A DNA stretch of 64,000 nucleotides. It comes from Myoxocephalus aenaeus (Eukaryota; Chordata; Actinopteri; Perciformes; Cottidae). The notes below the pieces were generated by a model. That model saw nothing but the letters and a program-made list of their open reading frames with translations, made no database searches and was not told the origin of the DNA. Positions 23,201 to 37,611 of this stretch are shown here, piece by piece. Position 1 is the stretch's first letter; every line of letters starts with the position of its first letter. A program made the position numbers and the translations under genes. Where the stretch lies: the NCBI GenBank assembly GCA_038501785.1, contig JBAMJR010000031.1, positions 6,842,501-6,906,500 of the forward strand. The letters are read 5' to 3'.

Positions 23201-26200
23201 CTTCATTTACTTTGTCAATAAACTTGCTCACAGTTTGGTTAACATGCACCTCTCGGAGAACATTACTGTATCTTTAAAAAGGACATGAACCTAAAATGTG
23301 TTTAAGATGCATTCGGCACACATTCACACACACTCGCACAAACAAAGAGATACAAGCACACATTATATCCACACAAAATGTTAAGGTATCATTTAAAAAG
23401 AGAAGTACAGTTTGCAACTGTATACTTCATGAGTTAGGATTAAAGTGATTTCACCCCTTATTCCACTTCTATTCAAATGCAAAATAGTATGTTATGAATC
23501 ATAATAAGAGGTATACAGCAATGTTGTGTTATAATTATTTTAGAGACAATCATCATTAAAAAAAAGACATCAAAAATATATGTTTTCTAGTACACAGAAT
23601 GTGATCTTCGGATCGCAACCCCTTCGTTTAGAATCCATGAGGTACAGTAGGCACCCCATAAAGAAAACATCCATTGTCATCTCAAACAAATAAAATGCCT
23701 TCTTGCTACACATATATCATGTATAAGATCTTAAAAATAGTAAATTGCATATACATCACCTCACTCAATCAGACCAATACCATACCATGATTTATTCATC
23801 GATCCCATATAAGTCTGTACACACCTGAAAAGTCTTAAGGGCCTGCAATCATTCATACCACAAGGCCAACACATGGAAAGGAAAAGTCAAAGAAGCAAAC
23901 ATTTGGATTCCTCTGGTTAATTAAACTTCTCTCAACATGGAAAAAATTCCCTGATAGGTTGGAAGCATTCTCTCTTGCTGTCCCGTATTATAAAGGGAGT
24001 CAAAAAGGTTATGAAGGAGAGAACTTGAGATGGAACAGGCCAAACAATATCTGTTTTCAACACCTGGGTCAAATAGCACACTTATACTCTTAGTAGTTTG
24101 TTAAAGCCTGTGCAGGTGCCAAAAAGTTGGAATTTTTACAGAAAAGTAGTTGCCCCCCCGAATATAAATATATATAATTTGTGGAAATAATGCAAGACGA
24201 AAATACACTTTGCTTTGTGTCTGAACACAAAAGCGGGGAGAAAATTGTATTGTGTTTTCAGGGGCCTTTAAAAAAAAGTAATCCAGTGTACTTTGATTGA
24301 CAACTGACTTCGGTTAATCGCATCAATCGGTTGCTCCAGCTAACTTAAAACAAACATCAAGAAATGGCTTCTATTTAACCCAGGCGTGCCGTTTTCACCA
24401 TCAAACTGAACAAAGATTGCTGACTGCATCCATTCCCATGTTCTGGACAAGTAGAAAAAGAGAAATGGCCTATTTGGGGGGAACGGACATCTTCATGCTG
24501 CTAAAGCTCCCCACCAATAATAAAGACACATTTACTGCATTTATTGGAGTCCCACAGGGGATCAACTACACAGATTCTACATTAAGGTAACGAGAGCAGC
24601 ATACGCTAAGACTACTTGTAATATAAGACGTCCATAACATGTCGTACATATTTCAACAGTCCCTGACATACTGACAAATTCATCTTTGTCAGATTTGATG
24701 TATTCATGTTAACATGTGTCTGTGTATAGATATGTGGGCCATCTTTATATTTATGATATAGAAGAGTATAAAAATAAATTAAACTTACACCGTTGACTCA
24801 AATTGAACTTGAATTTAAAGATATACCATATCTGCAAATGTATATCAATAGATAGGCCTATTTTTCAAAGCATCGCAAGCCGGTTTATAAACATCAACTT
24901 TAGTTGCTATTTTATATTTTCCTAAAAATGTAACGACTGATTAAACCAAACTGTTGCCTCAACGTGCTATGGAAGACTAGGATTCACTCCAAAATTAAGC
25001 TCACAGCTGGGTGTCCACACGATAAACCTTACATCAACACCCCCTCTCATTAAAATTGATCAGATATATTAATGGAGAATTATGCAGCACTGGGTTATCT
25101 TTTATCTCAGAGGGTAGAAACAGCACAAGACCTCCTCCAAGGACCTTCCAACAGTCTTCACCCCATGGGCATAAAATCTGAGGGGGAAATACAAGGTTTC
25201 TAGAATGAAGTGCTCTGCTGTTGCTGGGGAGGAGGATGAAAGTGGGGTATACATCAGGATCGGCTCTAACGACTCTGAATGAGCTCACATGAAGAATAAG
25301 ATGTTTCCCCAATGTGTGGCTCTCTGGCAAGCTAAAGCTCAAGATGGAGAACGGTTGGTGTTTTAAAGAGAAACATCCATCTGCTAAAAGCATGGTCAGC
25401 TTTGCTCCTAAAGGACCTCAAGCCTATTATTGCCACAGAGCCTGCAATCATGTATTGTGTATGGTCAGAATGATGGATTGTGAAGATGCCTGGATTTGCC
25501 TCCAACAGGGAGAAAAATAATGAAGGATTTATGTTCACAGAGGTCATCATCATCATCAGTGTGTCAACAAAACAAATGAGTTTAACCTTGGAGCATAGCA
25601 AATCCCTCTTCACAACCTCAGCCTGTCAAGTCACAACACCTCATAACTAGCATCAAACTGACTGGTAAGATGCTTGTTTCATTTATGTCATGTCTCCTCT
25701 CATAGACAGTTCACAAGGTTAACCATACAACATACGCTTATTACCAAACACTAATATTTCATAGCCTTTACCTCCCTGGAATCTACTTCGTGCACGACAG
25801 AACAAACTTCCATTTTAGAGAACTGACCAAAGGTCTTAGAAGTGGAAAAGGTCACAGGTGCCCAGTGCAACTTAACAGACACACTTTCACCAGTAATCAA
25901 TGATTAGAGTAAAAGGGGGACGCAAATAAACAATTAATTTGGATTAATCAAAATGCTGAAATTCTCTTAAAATTCTCTTCACAATATCAAGCAAGAAACT
26001 GACACTTTACCCGATTGCAGATATTTGCCCAACCTTCATTATGCAGCGTTAGTCTGGGCCATGCATTCTGGAGTTCAGCATTTACAAATATGGACCCATT
26101 TACAAATATGAGCCCTCATCAAGTGCAGAGGAACAGCCTCAGTCAAAAAGGGGTTACATACAATTTACCAAGACATACATCTCACCTTGTCTTTGTATTC

Positions 26201-26474
26201 TTCAACCCTCTGAGAAAAATTTGGTAAGACCACAACATGCTCAAGGCATGGATCAAAAGACAGCAGGAGGGAAACCTTAGGTTATTAAAATTAAAATATT
26301 GACCATAACCACACCATTTAATTAGCTTCCGTTGCTCTTGTGTCATCACTTCCACATGGAATTTTTGTTTGTGGGGAGTAAAGAGCTGTCGGCTACTTGT
26401 TGGCCCGTCATGCAGGGTCTGGGAGATGGAGGGGAATGTTGGGTTGTGTTCCTGTGAATCAGCTCAGCCGACCA
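20226..26474. other. Convergent intergenic interval and dtx1 3' UTR
   Basis: No conserved exon was recognised. The part nearest 26474 is the dtx1 3' UTR (minus). Minus-strand AATAAA hexamers at 24540-24545 and 23791-23796 are possible ends but unproven. Bases 20500-22600 are very AT-rich. A 149-codon minus frame at 20897-21346 has no recognisable domain and may be an old repeat remnant. Confidence 0.45.
21631..21690 (+). repeat. Short palindromic motif resembling a dispersed fish repeat
   Basis: GTAGGTGGCAGTATGCACCT is followed by a near-palindrome TGGCATT/AATGCCA (21662-21668 and 21671-21677, 2-nt spacer). The GGTGGC-x-GTA-x-GCACCTAAAAGTTGG pattern resembles a dispersed teleost repeat I recall, but I cannot name it. 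Confidence 0.3.
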
Positions 26475-27020
26475 TCAGTTCTTCAAGTTGTCCTCACCGA
26501 CCCCCTGGGCCGACAGCTCTGTCACAACGTTGTCCAGGTAGTTGGGGTCGGGGTAGCCATGGCCGGTCAGGTTGGATCCGAATTCTGTCTTGTGGTGAAT
26601 CTCGTTCCAAACCACCGTGTCCGACTCGCCTGTAGTACTGGACGTGCCGATGGTGAAGATGAGGCGTCGGTCCCAGGCCATGATCAGCAGCTTCAGTACC
26701 TGGAGAGACAAAAGGATAATAATACTTAATATTATTGTAATGCCAGTCCTCTTTCATAACATTTGTTTTGATGTCTCAACACAACTGGGAGACATTGTCA
26801 TGCTTCTTAGAAAACCAGGGTTACATAAGTCATTTAAGAAGTTCTATGCATCAAGGTGCACTGGGATTTACTCAACATGGTGAGTTTTACTGTTCGATCA
26901 TTGTTTTCTTGGACTGGTGTCAGAGCTTACCTTCCTGGCTTTCTCATTGTCAGGGAGGTAGCAGTGACGAGGGAACCCTCTTGCACTGAACTTCTTCCCG
27001 GGGTTGGGGTGCTCATTGGT
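26475..27020 (-). other. dtx1: dtx1 exons 8-9: Deltex C-terminal (DTC) domain, second half
   Basis: Residues 539-642. Exon 8 carries HPNPGKKFSARGFPRHCYLP and exon 9 carries RRLIFTIGTSSTTGESDTVV and KTEFGSNLTGHGYPD, then a short divergent tail ending in KN. These are the signature blocks of the DTC fold, which in the family binds ADP-ribose/NAD+ and cooperates with the adjacent RING. Confidence 0.93.
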
Positions 27021-30000
27021 CTGGTGAAAAAAAGAGCAAAAAAAGAATAAAAAGCGTTATAACTACTTAACTTCCAATTAGGACTTGATTGTGGAGGAAA
27101 TGTCAACAGCACCCACAGGGCGGGCTTTATTGTTCACAATGCTAATAATAAGCCTCTTGTAAACAATCTTTTGAGATATGCTACTGTAAATATCCAATTA
27201 TCTAGTATAATAGTGCTGCTATGCTGACCTCAGTGGTCAGATCACCCCCAGTATTCTCTATCCCGTGGGACATTCAGCATGTTCTTCTGGTGAAAAAAAA
27301 GGTCAGTTTATTGACTCTATTAAAGCTCCTCTCAGCAGTCAGGATGAGATATGCAAACTTTTCATCTCACCAACCCAAACATGCTCTCCTTTCCACTGTA
27401 AATGTGATGTAAATTCAAAATGACCTTCATTGCATATGTTTTATGTTCCTTTTAAATAATCTATGTATTTGGTATGTATACTAAATGATGAATTAATGAC
27501 AAAAACCCTGCAAATGAATACATGGTGGTAAAGAGTCTATCTCTGCCCAGAACCACTGTGTGTTCCTCAGTGACTTACATAGCCACAACACCCCACCTTC
27601 CTGCACTGATAACCCTCCGTCAAACTAAAGTGGATAAGCAGCAGTTGAAGAAAGGGGCCAGATTTAGAGAGGACACACTGTGGATCAGGGCACAAAAGCA
27701 GCATGGTGGATTTAGTGAAGCAACACAGTTCTGACCTGGATCCCAGCAGGAATGTCGTAGACGATGCGGATGCTCTTGGAGTCCGGGTAGCCAGGCAGGC
27801 AGTGGGGGATGACGTGATATTCCATCTTCCCAGGAGGCTGGGTGCCTGTTTTCTCCCCGTAAATGGTTTTGCATGTTGGACACTGAAGACTGCCATCCTG
27901 GATGGAAGAAAATGTGAATTTAATGGCATGATAATCATAACACAATGCGACGATATTGGCATGTATTGGTTTGAGTCATATTGCATTATTATAGTTCACC
28001 AAAACTAAAAAATAATCTTTTCTTAACTTCACCTAAAGTCTTCTGTGGCCATGCAAATAGTTTTGGTTTGATCTGCATGTTGAGATGTCTGTCTTTTAGT
28101 TTTCTGTCTTTTTTCCAAAACAATGGCCATGAATGACATTTATGTTGTGGTGTAAAAGCAAACCTGTATTTAAAGCTTCACTTATCAAAATTAACATATT
28201 GATAAGTGAAGTGAATATTGATAAGTGATATTAAAATATCAATGACGTTCAAATGACACATGTATAATGTGAAGGGGTTCGCTTGTGGCGATGAACCCAC
28301 ACATACTTATCACTCAACTCTGCAGTTCCCCTAAGTTTCAGCTCATTGTTTTGGTTTTACAAATTAATAATGTGTTGTTTTGGTTCTCTCACTGGTGTAA
28401 CCTAAAACAGAAAAAAAAACACTGTACGCTAACTGTCCAGCACCAAACAGCAGAAAGACAAAGTTAGCAACTGGCTTGAGAACCAAGCAGAAAGACATTT
28501 GTGAGAAAGACCAAACCACAGCTACAGAAGAGATGCATCGGGTTGCTAGAAACCCAAACCCAAATGCATACCAATGTTGCTCTGAATGTACTGGATGTGT
28601 AAATACGCAAGTGTTTGCAAAAATGTTGGACAATTCAAATTGATATATGATTCATGAGGTGATAATATGTTAATGCTGCCCCCAAGTGGCAAAAAAACTA
28701 AAGTCCCGAAGACAGCCATTGACAGGGTCTAATTGAGAATAGGAATATTCTTCCTGTAAAGGTACTGTTGATACGTTCAAATAAAGTTTTTCAATGCTCT
28801 GACTATCACAGCCGGGGGCAAGCAAATATGTATATGGATACTTCAAAACCTGGACAAACCAAACTATACTAATCAAATGGCTAGATACCACTTGAGGTAA
28901 GTGAGAAAATAAGAATTTTGCACAACCTTGCCTTTTCATATTGATTGATACATTGCTTTGATATCAATACAATATTGTTGATGTTATATTGATTACATCT
29001 GCTTGTAGTTGCCTCTTCTGCATTAGTAAGCAGTACATTTGTATTTCATGCAAGGATACTGAACTGAAGTGAGTGGAATTCATAATGATTTTACAAAGTC
29101 TGGCTGTCAAGACTGATATGACTGATCTGATAAGACTGCATAAGATCCCCATCTGTGTACAGCAATATTTAAGCCTGATCATCTGCCACTGCCATGCAAT
29201 CCAGTTAGACATCACAAGTTAATAATTTGAGCCTAGAGTGACATCATAACATCGTCTGGCTCACAAGCTTTTACCCACCTTATTGCCATTGTTGTACATG
29301 GCCACCAGGCACAGCAGATGGTACATGTGCCCACACTTGCCAAGTTTGCCCACCAGTTCTGGCTTGATGCCTTTGTGCTGCAGGATGCCTTCATAGCCGG
29401 ATGACATCACCAGCCTCTCCATACAGATGGTACAGTCCTGGAATAGCCAAGCAAAATACTTCAGCTGCCATTCTACATGACTCTGTATTTACTGAGACTT
29501 TCACACTTATTTAGGGGATCAAATGGTCACAGAGTCAATCGCTTGGTGGGCACAACACTTTTAAGTCTTCTGTGTGTGAGCGCGAGTGCTTTTTTTTCTT
29601 TTTTTTTCTTACCTCATCTGGCACCACTTTAATCTTCTCCGTGTATCTTCGCACCACATCCTCTGGGTTTTTGCCTTGTCATAGAATAAACATAAGCCAG
29701 ATGAGATGACCACCGGAGAAACAACTATCTTGCCACTTACTTACACCCACATACCACCAAGTAAATATGAAAAAGAGCATGATGGACCACTGGATGGCAT
29801 TTGCTTGTAATTTGAACACAAGAGAATAACTATAGTAGCTTGATGGATGAAACATTTTCAGTTTCAGCAGTTGCTTTGGCCTGAGCGTGACTGCAGCCCT
29901 TTATTTTCTGCTGAGAGTGCGCATGTGAATGTAGTATACATGTCTGTGATGTTGAAGAGGAGGTCACCTTCAAACTGGCACATAACAACCCAGCCTTCCC

Positions 30001-31803
30001 CACACTCTCTGATAATCCGGCTAGCATGGCTGAGCGCACACCCACAGCTTACACCCCTAATACGCTTACAGGCAACCTCTTTTCCCCCGGAGCCTTTGTT
30101 TGTTCATTTGAGGGACAGCCAAGGAACAGAGGGAGGGAGAGCAGTAGAGAGAGACAGACTGAGCCAAAAAACAATGTTAAGGTATAAAGGGTAGGGGAGG
30201 CAGAGAGCTGTGAAAAGGGGGAGGAGAAAAAAACGAAAAAAGGAGGTAAAAGACAGAAGAGACTCAATCGCTATCGCTATTTGACGGCTTCATTAGCTGG
30301 ACCAAAAGCCTCTCTGACCTTTTTTTCTGTACAGAAAGCAGAGAAGGATAATCCCAAATCTCCCTGCACACATCTCCATTCCACTCACAACCCTCGAGTA
30401 TCTCTGTGTTCACACTCAGACTGCACATACAGGGTTCAACTTTAAAAGGCCCACAAATTCCTTGCAGTATCTAATGAACGAAAGGCCTGCGGCATGGCTT
30501 CAGGGACAGCATTATCGGTCTTTATGTAAGGCATGCTGGCGTTAGCGTTTTAGCTCAAACCATCGCTGTGACGATGTAATGTTCAAGCCTCACAGAGCCA
30601 TGCACATGTCTGTAGTCTTTACAGAGTTAAGTTTGTTGTGTTGAGTCAACCCGGTCTCACTCCCAACTACGAAATACTGACGCCTGGTCAGTGTCCATCA
30701 GCGTACTAAAGCACTGCACTTTCAACTAACGGCAATGTAAACCCACCTACTTCAGTATTAGAGGCTCAGAGCAACTGACGTGGTTTAAAGAGCGAGATAG
30801 TATACACTTGGTGTGCAGGAGTGGTGGAGGTGTATTGGTCAAACAAACACAGGACAGGAGACCACTGTTTTTGTCCCCTGTAAATTTACAGTCACATATC
30901 ACATCCTTCCTAGTAAATTATAGAAAACTATGGGACGCGTAAAATACAGCGTTGCTGCATCATCTGCTCTGGAGGGTTGAAGAGGACAACCACAGTGCAA
31001 GGCTGGAAGCCCAACAGCCTCACTAAACAATTAGGACAAAGGCTCCCTTGGGAGGCCATCGGTTTCCACGGCTTCCATCGACCAGCATTTACTTATTCAA
31101 GCACAACGGCGTCCAACTAAACACAAGATCCCCTCTCAAACCAGCTCGGTACAACAGTCCCTAGTTAATTACGTACACAATTGCCTCTGTTGTGCATGTA
31201 GTATAATATAACACCATAAAATTGTTACAGTAACACATTTACTGCAAGGGCTCATAAATCTGAACTAGCAATCATCATTACATTTTATAGGAGCTTTTTG
31301 AAAGGTAAAGCAATGGTTTCCCAACTAAGCATCAGCGACCTTGGGTGAGGTTAGATTTATTGCATCACCCTCACTGAGCTTAAATGGGAGGCATTAAATT
31401 AACAATTATGATCACAATAAAACACAGCTTTGGTTTTGTTTGCACGCTAAACAACAGACTCACTGACAGCTGATATGGAAGAATCCTGCATAGCTTGGCA
31501 GAACAGAGAAAGTCTGCTGACAGTCGGTGGCCTATTCCTTTCCTCAGAGCATTTTGAATGTCTTCACTAACACACAATGAAAATACAATGGTAGCATTTA
31601 CACTTCTTGGTTCACTTCTTGATTTCCTCCATCTTACCTCTCCTCAGGTGCTTTTTCTTGGTTTTGCGGCGCATGCCATTGATCCCTTGCACAGGCTTCA
31701 TGTCGCTCTTGTTGATGGGTGGTGGGTGCAGTATGGGCTTGGGGGCCCGAGTCAGGCAAACTGGCAGACCTGCAGCGCACATCAGGATGCCTGTCATACC
31801 TGA

Positions 31804-31891
<88 letters not shown>

Positions 31892-34800
31892 CACGTGCAC
31901 ACGCACACGCACACAAAAGAGTGGAAAAAGCACTGATTAACAAGCTAGTTAAGAAGGCCGGCTCCATCATCGGAGTTTCTGGAGCAGGTGGTGGAGAGGA
32001 GGACACTGAAGAAACTTTTGTCCATATTGGACAACCCGGACCACCCTCTCCACCACCTACTGCAGGGACAGCGGAGCACTTTCTCCAAGAGATTCATCAC
32101 GCTCCGCTGTCATAAGGACCGCTACAGGAAAACATTCCTGCCTACGGCATTACGGCTTTATAATAAGTCACCGCTTGCCAGATCCTCTGATTAATCACTG
32201 TACATGTACATGTTTATGTTTATTTACACTTCACATATTACATACATAACTTGCATTTTTGCACTCTCCTATTGTTGTTATTGTTTGTTTATTTACACCT
32301 CACACACTTACTTAATATACACATACTGTACATACTTGCACTTTTGCACTTCTACTGTTTAAGTTTAATTTAATTTAATTCCTAAATTAATACTCTGTTC
32401 TCTTTTCTTTCATCCCAGTTATTTTTATTTTTATTTTATTTTTATTAGTAGTATTATTGTCTATATCTTTCATCCCTACTGTTTTTATATCTTAGTTTCT
32501 GTCTGTAAATTGCTGCTACGCGACACCAAATTTCCCCTTGGGGATTAATAAAGTATATATTCATTCATTCATTCATTCTTTCAAGATCAATAAAAATCAC
32601 TGGCTTTAGTTGTTTTCTGAGCAGACGGTAAACAGTGAATGTTGACTAACCTGCCAGTGCCGGGTGCAGAGGTCCAGATCCAGTCAGGTTCTTTACTGGG
32701 AGGGCAGGAACCCTACACAAGGAAAGAAAAAAAAAGGACTTTCTGGAATGGTGTTTTTCAAAAGTACCTCATGGCCACAGAAAGTGACACATAATACATT
32801 AATTTAGGGACATCAATATCTACACAAAACATTGATAATGACATATGTATGGCTAGGGGTGCTTCAAGCTTTAAAAGAAACTATGTTTTGCATATTCTTA
32901 ACATTGACCTGTAACCTCAGCAGTTCATTGTTCTGATCGTGCACCACTCGCTCGCTCGCTCTGTCCTTATATGCCACAAAAAAACACTCAAGTTAAAATG
33001 TCACATGTGCTCCACCACAGAGACGGAGACAACTGCAATGGGTTGAGACAGCTTGACTCGTGTACAAAGCACTGCAGCAGAGCCTGATTTAGGATGACAT
33101 TTGGAGAGGGTGGAGTTCATGGCAAACACAGACGACAAAGACAGTTGACTTGTGCACTCTTCCAGATCTGTGGAGCAGAGTGGACAAAAGCACTTGAGGC
33201 ATTAATATGAGCATACAAGTCAGTGAGTCTCTTTTCAGAGCGTTGGAACTGCAATTCAATCAGCATCCCACAGAAATGACCACAAAGCAGCAGAGCTCCT
33301 TTCCTCAGGCTAAAAGTAAGCCTCAGTGTGACAACTCAAGTAACAATAATCAAAGTAAGTTAAGTCATTTTCATGGAAATGTTGGCTTCATTAAAAATGC
33401 AATTGCATCGATATCTTGTTTTAAATCACATTACAATTCAACAAATGAGCAACAACAAAATTGCACCAGATGTGAGTTGGACGTGAGACAGGCCCAGAAA
33501 ATCAAGTCAAGTCTCAGCTTCAGGATAGAAGGGCCCTCATTTACATATTTTTCATTCTGTTACCATATTCATTCCACTCCACATTTGCATTACAGTTCTA
33601 ACAGCAATGTGCATCGTGTCCCTCACTGGCTTGTTCTTCTGTAAAGTTATGTGCATCATTATATTGCTTTCAAAAAAACAAAGGAAACACAACAGGGACA
33701 CTCATTAAAAAAAAAAGTTCCACAGCAGTACTAGTGGTCAAATCAATAATGAACAAAACCAGAAACATTCTCACCAAGTTCCATGAAATGAACAGGTGTA
33801 AATGGGGTGCTGCTGAGGGAGCCCCTGGTTGGTTATCTCAGTGTATCAACCACACACACATACACTCACCTAAAGGATTATTAGGAACACCATACTAATA
33901 CTGTGTTTGACCCCCTTTCACCTTCAGAACTGCCTTAATTCTACGTGGCATTGATTCAACAAGGTGCTGAAAGCATTCTTTAGAAATGTTGGCCCATATT
34001 GATAGGATAGCATCTTGCAGTTGATGGAGATTTGTGGGATGCACATCCAGGGCACGAAGCTCCCGTTCCACCACATCCCAAAGATGCTCTATTGGGTTGA
34101 GATCTGGTGACTGTGGGGGCCATTTTAGTACAGTGAACTCATTGTCATGTTCAAGAAACCAATTTGAAATGATTGGAGCTTTGTGACATGGTGCATTATC
34201 CTGCTGGAAGTAGCCATCAGAGGATGGGTACATGGTGGCCATAAAGGGATGGACATGGTCAGAAACAATGCTCAGGTAGGCCGTGGCATTTAAACGATGC
34301 CCAATTGGCACTAAGGGGCCTAAAGTGTGCCAAGAAAACATCCCCCACACCATTACACCACCACCACCAGCCTGCACAGTGGTAACAAGGCATGATGGAT
34401 CCATGTTCTCATTCTGTTTACGCCAAATTCTGACTCTACCATCTGAATGTCTCAACAGAAATCGAGACTCATCAGACCAGGCAACATTTTTTCCAGTCTT
34501 CAACTGTCCAATTTTGGTGAGCTCTTGCAAATTGTAGCCTCTTTTTCCTATTTGTAGTGGAGATGAGTGGTACCCGGTGGGGTCTTCTGCTGTTGTAGCC
34601 CATCCGCCTCAAGGTTGTGCGTGTTGTGGCTTCACAAATGCTTTGCTGCATACCTCGGTTGTAACGAGTGGTTATTTCAGTCAAAGTTGCTCTTCTATCA
34701 GCTTGAATCAGTCGGCCCATTCTCCTCTGACCTCTAGCATCAACGAGGCATTTTCGCCCACAGGACTGCCGCATACTGGATGTTTTTCCCTTTTCACACC

Positions 34801-35783
34801 ATTCTTTGTAAACCCTAGAAATGGTTGTGCGTGAAAATCCCAGTAACTGAGCAGATTGTGAAATACTCAGACCGGCCCGTCTGGCACCAACAACCATGCC
34901 ACGCTCAAAATTGCTTAAATCACCTTTCTTTCCCATTCTGACATTCAGTTTGGAGTTCAGGAGATTGTCTTGACCAGGACCACACCCCTAAATGCATTGA
35001 AGCAACTGCCATGTGATTGGTTGATTAGATAATTGCATTAATGAGAAATTGAACAGGTGTTCCTAATAATCCTTTAGGTGAGTGTACACTACTGCACACA
35101 TACTTCTACATTTCCCTGCTCTTTGTCCATGAAGCCTCTGAGATCTGTGAGAAACTGAAACAGGTTTGATTTTAGATGCAGGATTTAGTTTCATGCTAAG
35201 CTCACTGCTGAGGAAAATGTTTCAGGCAGAGGAAGTGTCAAACATCAAAAGTAGAGTGATTGGCTCAAGTAGACAATACAACCAATTTAAGAGTTGTCCA
35301 GTGGGAGAGTTCAAATATGCACTTAGCCCGAAATCAAATCAAAACCAGATATGACCCCCCCCCCCCCCCCCCCCCCCTTTTATGAGTGCAAGTGTAATTT
35401 GGCTTGTTCAGTGAGAGCACTGTCAAACAAATAATTTTCATTAGGAGAAGAGGGGATGAGACAGCACAACATGAGAACCCTTAACACCATCTCATTGTGT
35501 GCCGTCTGCACGCTTTGCACAAACTAAACACTCCTGTATGCATACAGTACAGAGGATCGAGGATCCGTATAGCATAACATTAATTAGAAATGCTTTTCAT
35601 CTCGTTTGCTTTCCAAAGATCTCGCCATCACCCAGAGATTGTATTGCATAATAAATATGCAATGTTGATGAAACAGCTGCACACTGTGTGATTGCACATC
35701 CAACAGCAGCTACTGATGATCATTAGCTTCGAAACTGAAAGAACAAATAAAACTCATGTATCTCCACTGTTTCTAGTTTATTT

Positions 35784-35827
<44 letters not shown>

Positions 35828-37577
35828 TCATCCTGCAAACAATTTCCCATTGCGTATAAACCGTATGATCACCTATCTATGCACTGCAGATATAGCTCTT
35901 GGAAAAGCTGCTTGTTACCAGCCAGCCAACCTGTAGAATGTGTGCACCCTTCATCTCGTTCTGCGTCGTACTAAGCTCTTTTCCCTTGACTTGTTTTAAT
36001 AACCCTGCCTGTCCTGGCTGCACCTGGAGCACTGGGGTTTAAGACACACACCACCTCATCACACGCCACCTGCTGACAATCCCGAATGGTGGATGATTTC
36101 AAGGGTTTAACTCTACCGTCTCGTGGCTCATTCCTCTCCCTCTCTCACATCACAATTATCTAAACACACCATCATCACTATTGGGAGTACATCCAAATTC
36201 ATCATCAATAAGTTGTCAATGTTATGCGTGAAACGGTCAATGCAGAGAGTATCCAATGATCCTGAACGAAAGGTTGCGATGACTCATATTCACATCTTAC
36301 GAGCAGACCTTTGGCCTTTCCATGACAACACTGTTGTTTCAGCGCTCAAGTTTTGACAAGGCACTTACAAGCGAACCAGACTGGACCTTTTCACCTCTGC
36401 ATTTCTTATGCTTTGCCAATACTAATTTTTCAGTGTTTTAAGTGTTCACTTATTTGCTCCCTTCTGTCCATTGAGCCTGGCTACAGTCAAACCTTTGATG
36501 GAGGACAGTAGTATACTACTGAAGAGAGAAAGAAGAAGTCAGATGTTGTAATTTCTGACCTAAAACTGATGCAATTAAGTGATAAATCCAGCCCCAACAT
36601 ACCTAACCCATTAACACCACATTATTTATGGGCCCTGTCAGGTCAAGGCTCAAGGGTCACTGTCCCTCTTCTGTCTCATGCTTCCTTTCTTGGGGAAATC
36701 TCTAGCCTGCCTCGAGGATTTAATCAGACTGAAAGCGATGTGATTTCCCAAATAGAGAGACCACATTAGGCCTGGTTAAGAAAGTGCTGATGGAGGACTA
36801 ATATCTCCTCATCGGTTTATTATGCACCATAAGGACAGTGAGAGAGAAAATGGAGTGAACAATTGCATATTGATATGTAGAGTATATATAGTAGGAGACC
36901 TACGTCTGCTCCACTGATGGAGAGGGGGGCACAATGTACCAGAGAATAAGCAATACTGACACCAAGAATTACCAAATTGCATCAGATCCATATAAGCTCT
37001 CATGATTTATTCATTATTTTTAATAATAATTTGTATCTTGTGGTGAGCACCAGAGCAGAGCGGTGCAGCAGCCCACTGAGGGAAAATGATCTCTGCACTC
37101 CACACGTCCCTCCAGTCAACACTCAGACGAGCAGTCTTAACACAAGCAGAGTGGAGCTCGTAAACAGCCAACGGCAGCGTACACATGCAAACACACGCAC
37201 TTATTCCTTTTGTGTGAAGACAATGCAGTGCATGTCTTAACTCAGTTAAATACCACTGTGCATGAGCAAAGTGCATAAGAGGAAGTGGTTTGGCTGACAA
37301 AAAAGACATGTAAAAAATCCCCAGAGATCTTGTGACATTCTTTCTGTTCATTCTACCTCAAATGATGTTTCTTTATCGTTCAAAAAGACAGACAATTCAA
37401 TACTATCACTTCTGATCACTCTATGTAATCATAGATGTATTTTTTATTAGCCTAGCGTGACCATCACGACATTTGAATGCAGGTGGTGATAAAGTGGGCT
37501 GTTTCAACCCTGTAATAAGTTAAAAACCAGCAGATGGTGCCACTTCTAATATTTGTATTTGTGCATGCAAGACAGAT

Positions 37578-37611
<34 letters not shown>

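Larger units (their letters stand above)
31638..32712 (-). other. dtx1: dtx1 exons 3-4: linker between WWE and RING
   Basis: Exon 3 (62 bp) encodes VPALPVKNLTGSGPLHPALA. Exon 4 (162 bp, residues 357-410) encodes MTGILMCAAGLPVCLTRAPK, PILHPPPINKSD and the basic RRKTKKKHLRR. Exon 4 begins and ends in phase 1, so it could be skipped without a frameshift. Its acceptor lies 3 nt from a long TG repeat (separate entry). Confidence 0.92.

Noticed and set aside
31607..31940. Several long open frames of alternating His-Thr or Cys-Val
   Set aside because: Translations of the CA/TG microsatellite.
33207..33644. 145-codon plus-strand frame in dtx1 intron 2
   Set aside because: Asn/Gln/Ser-rich low complexity, antisense to the host gene, no recognisable motif.
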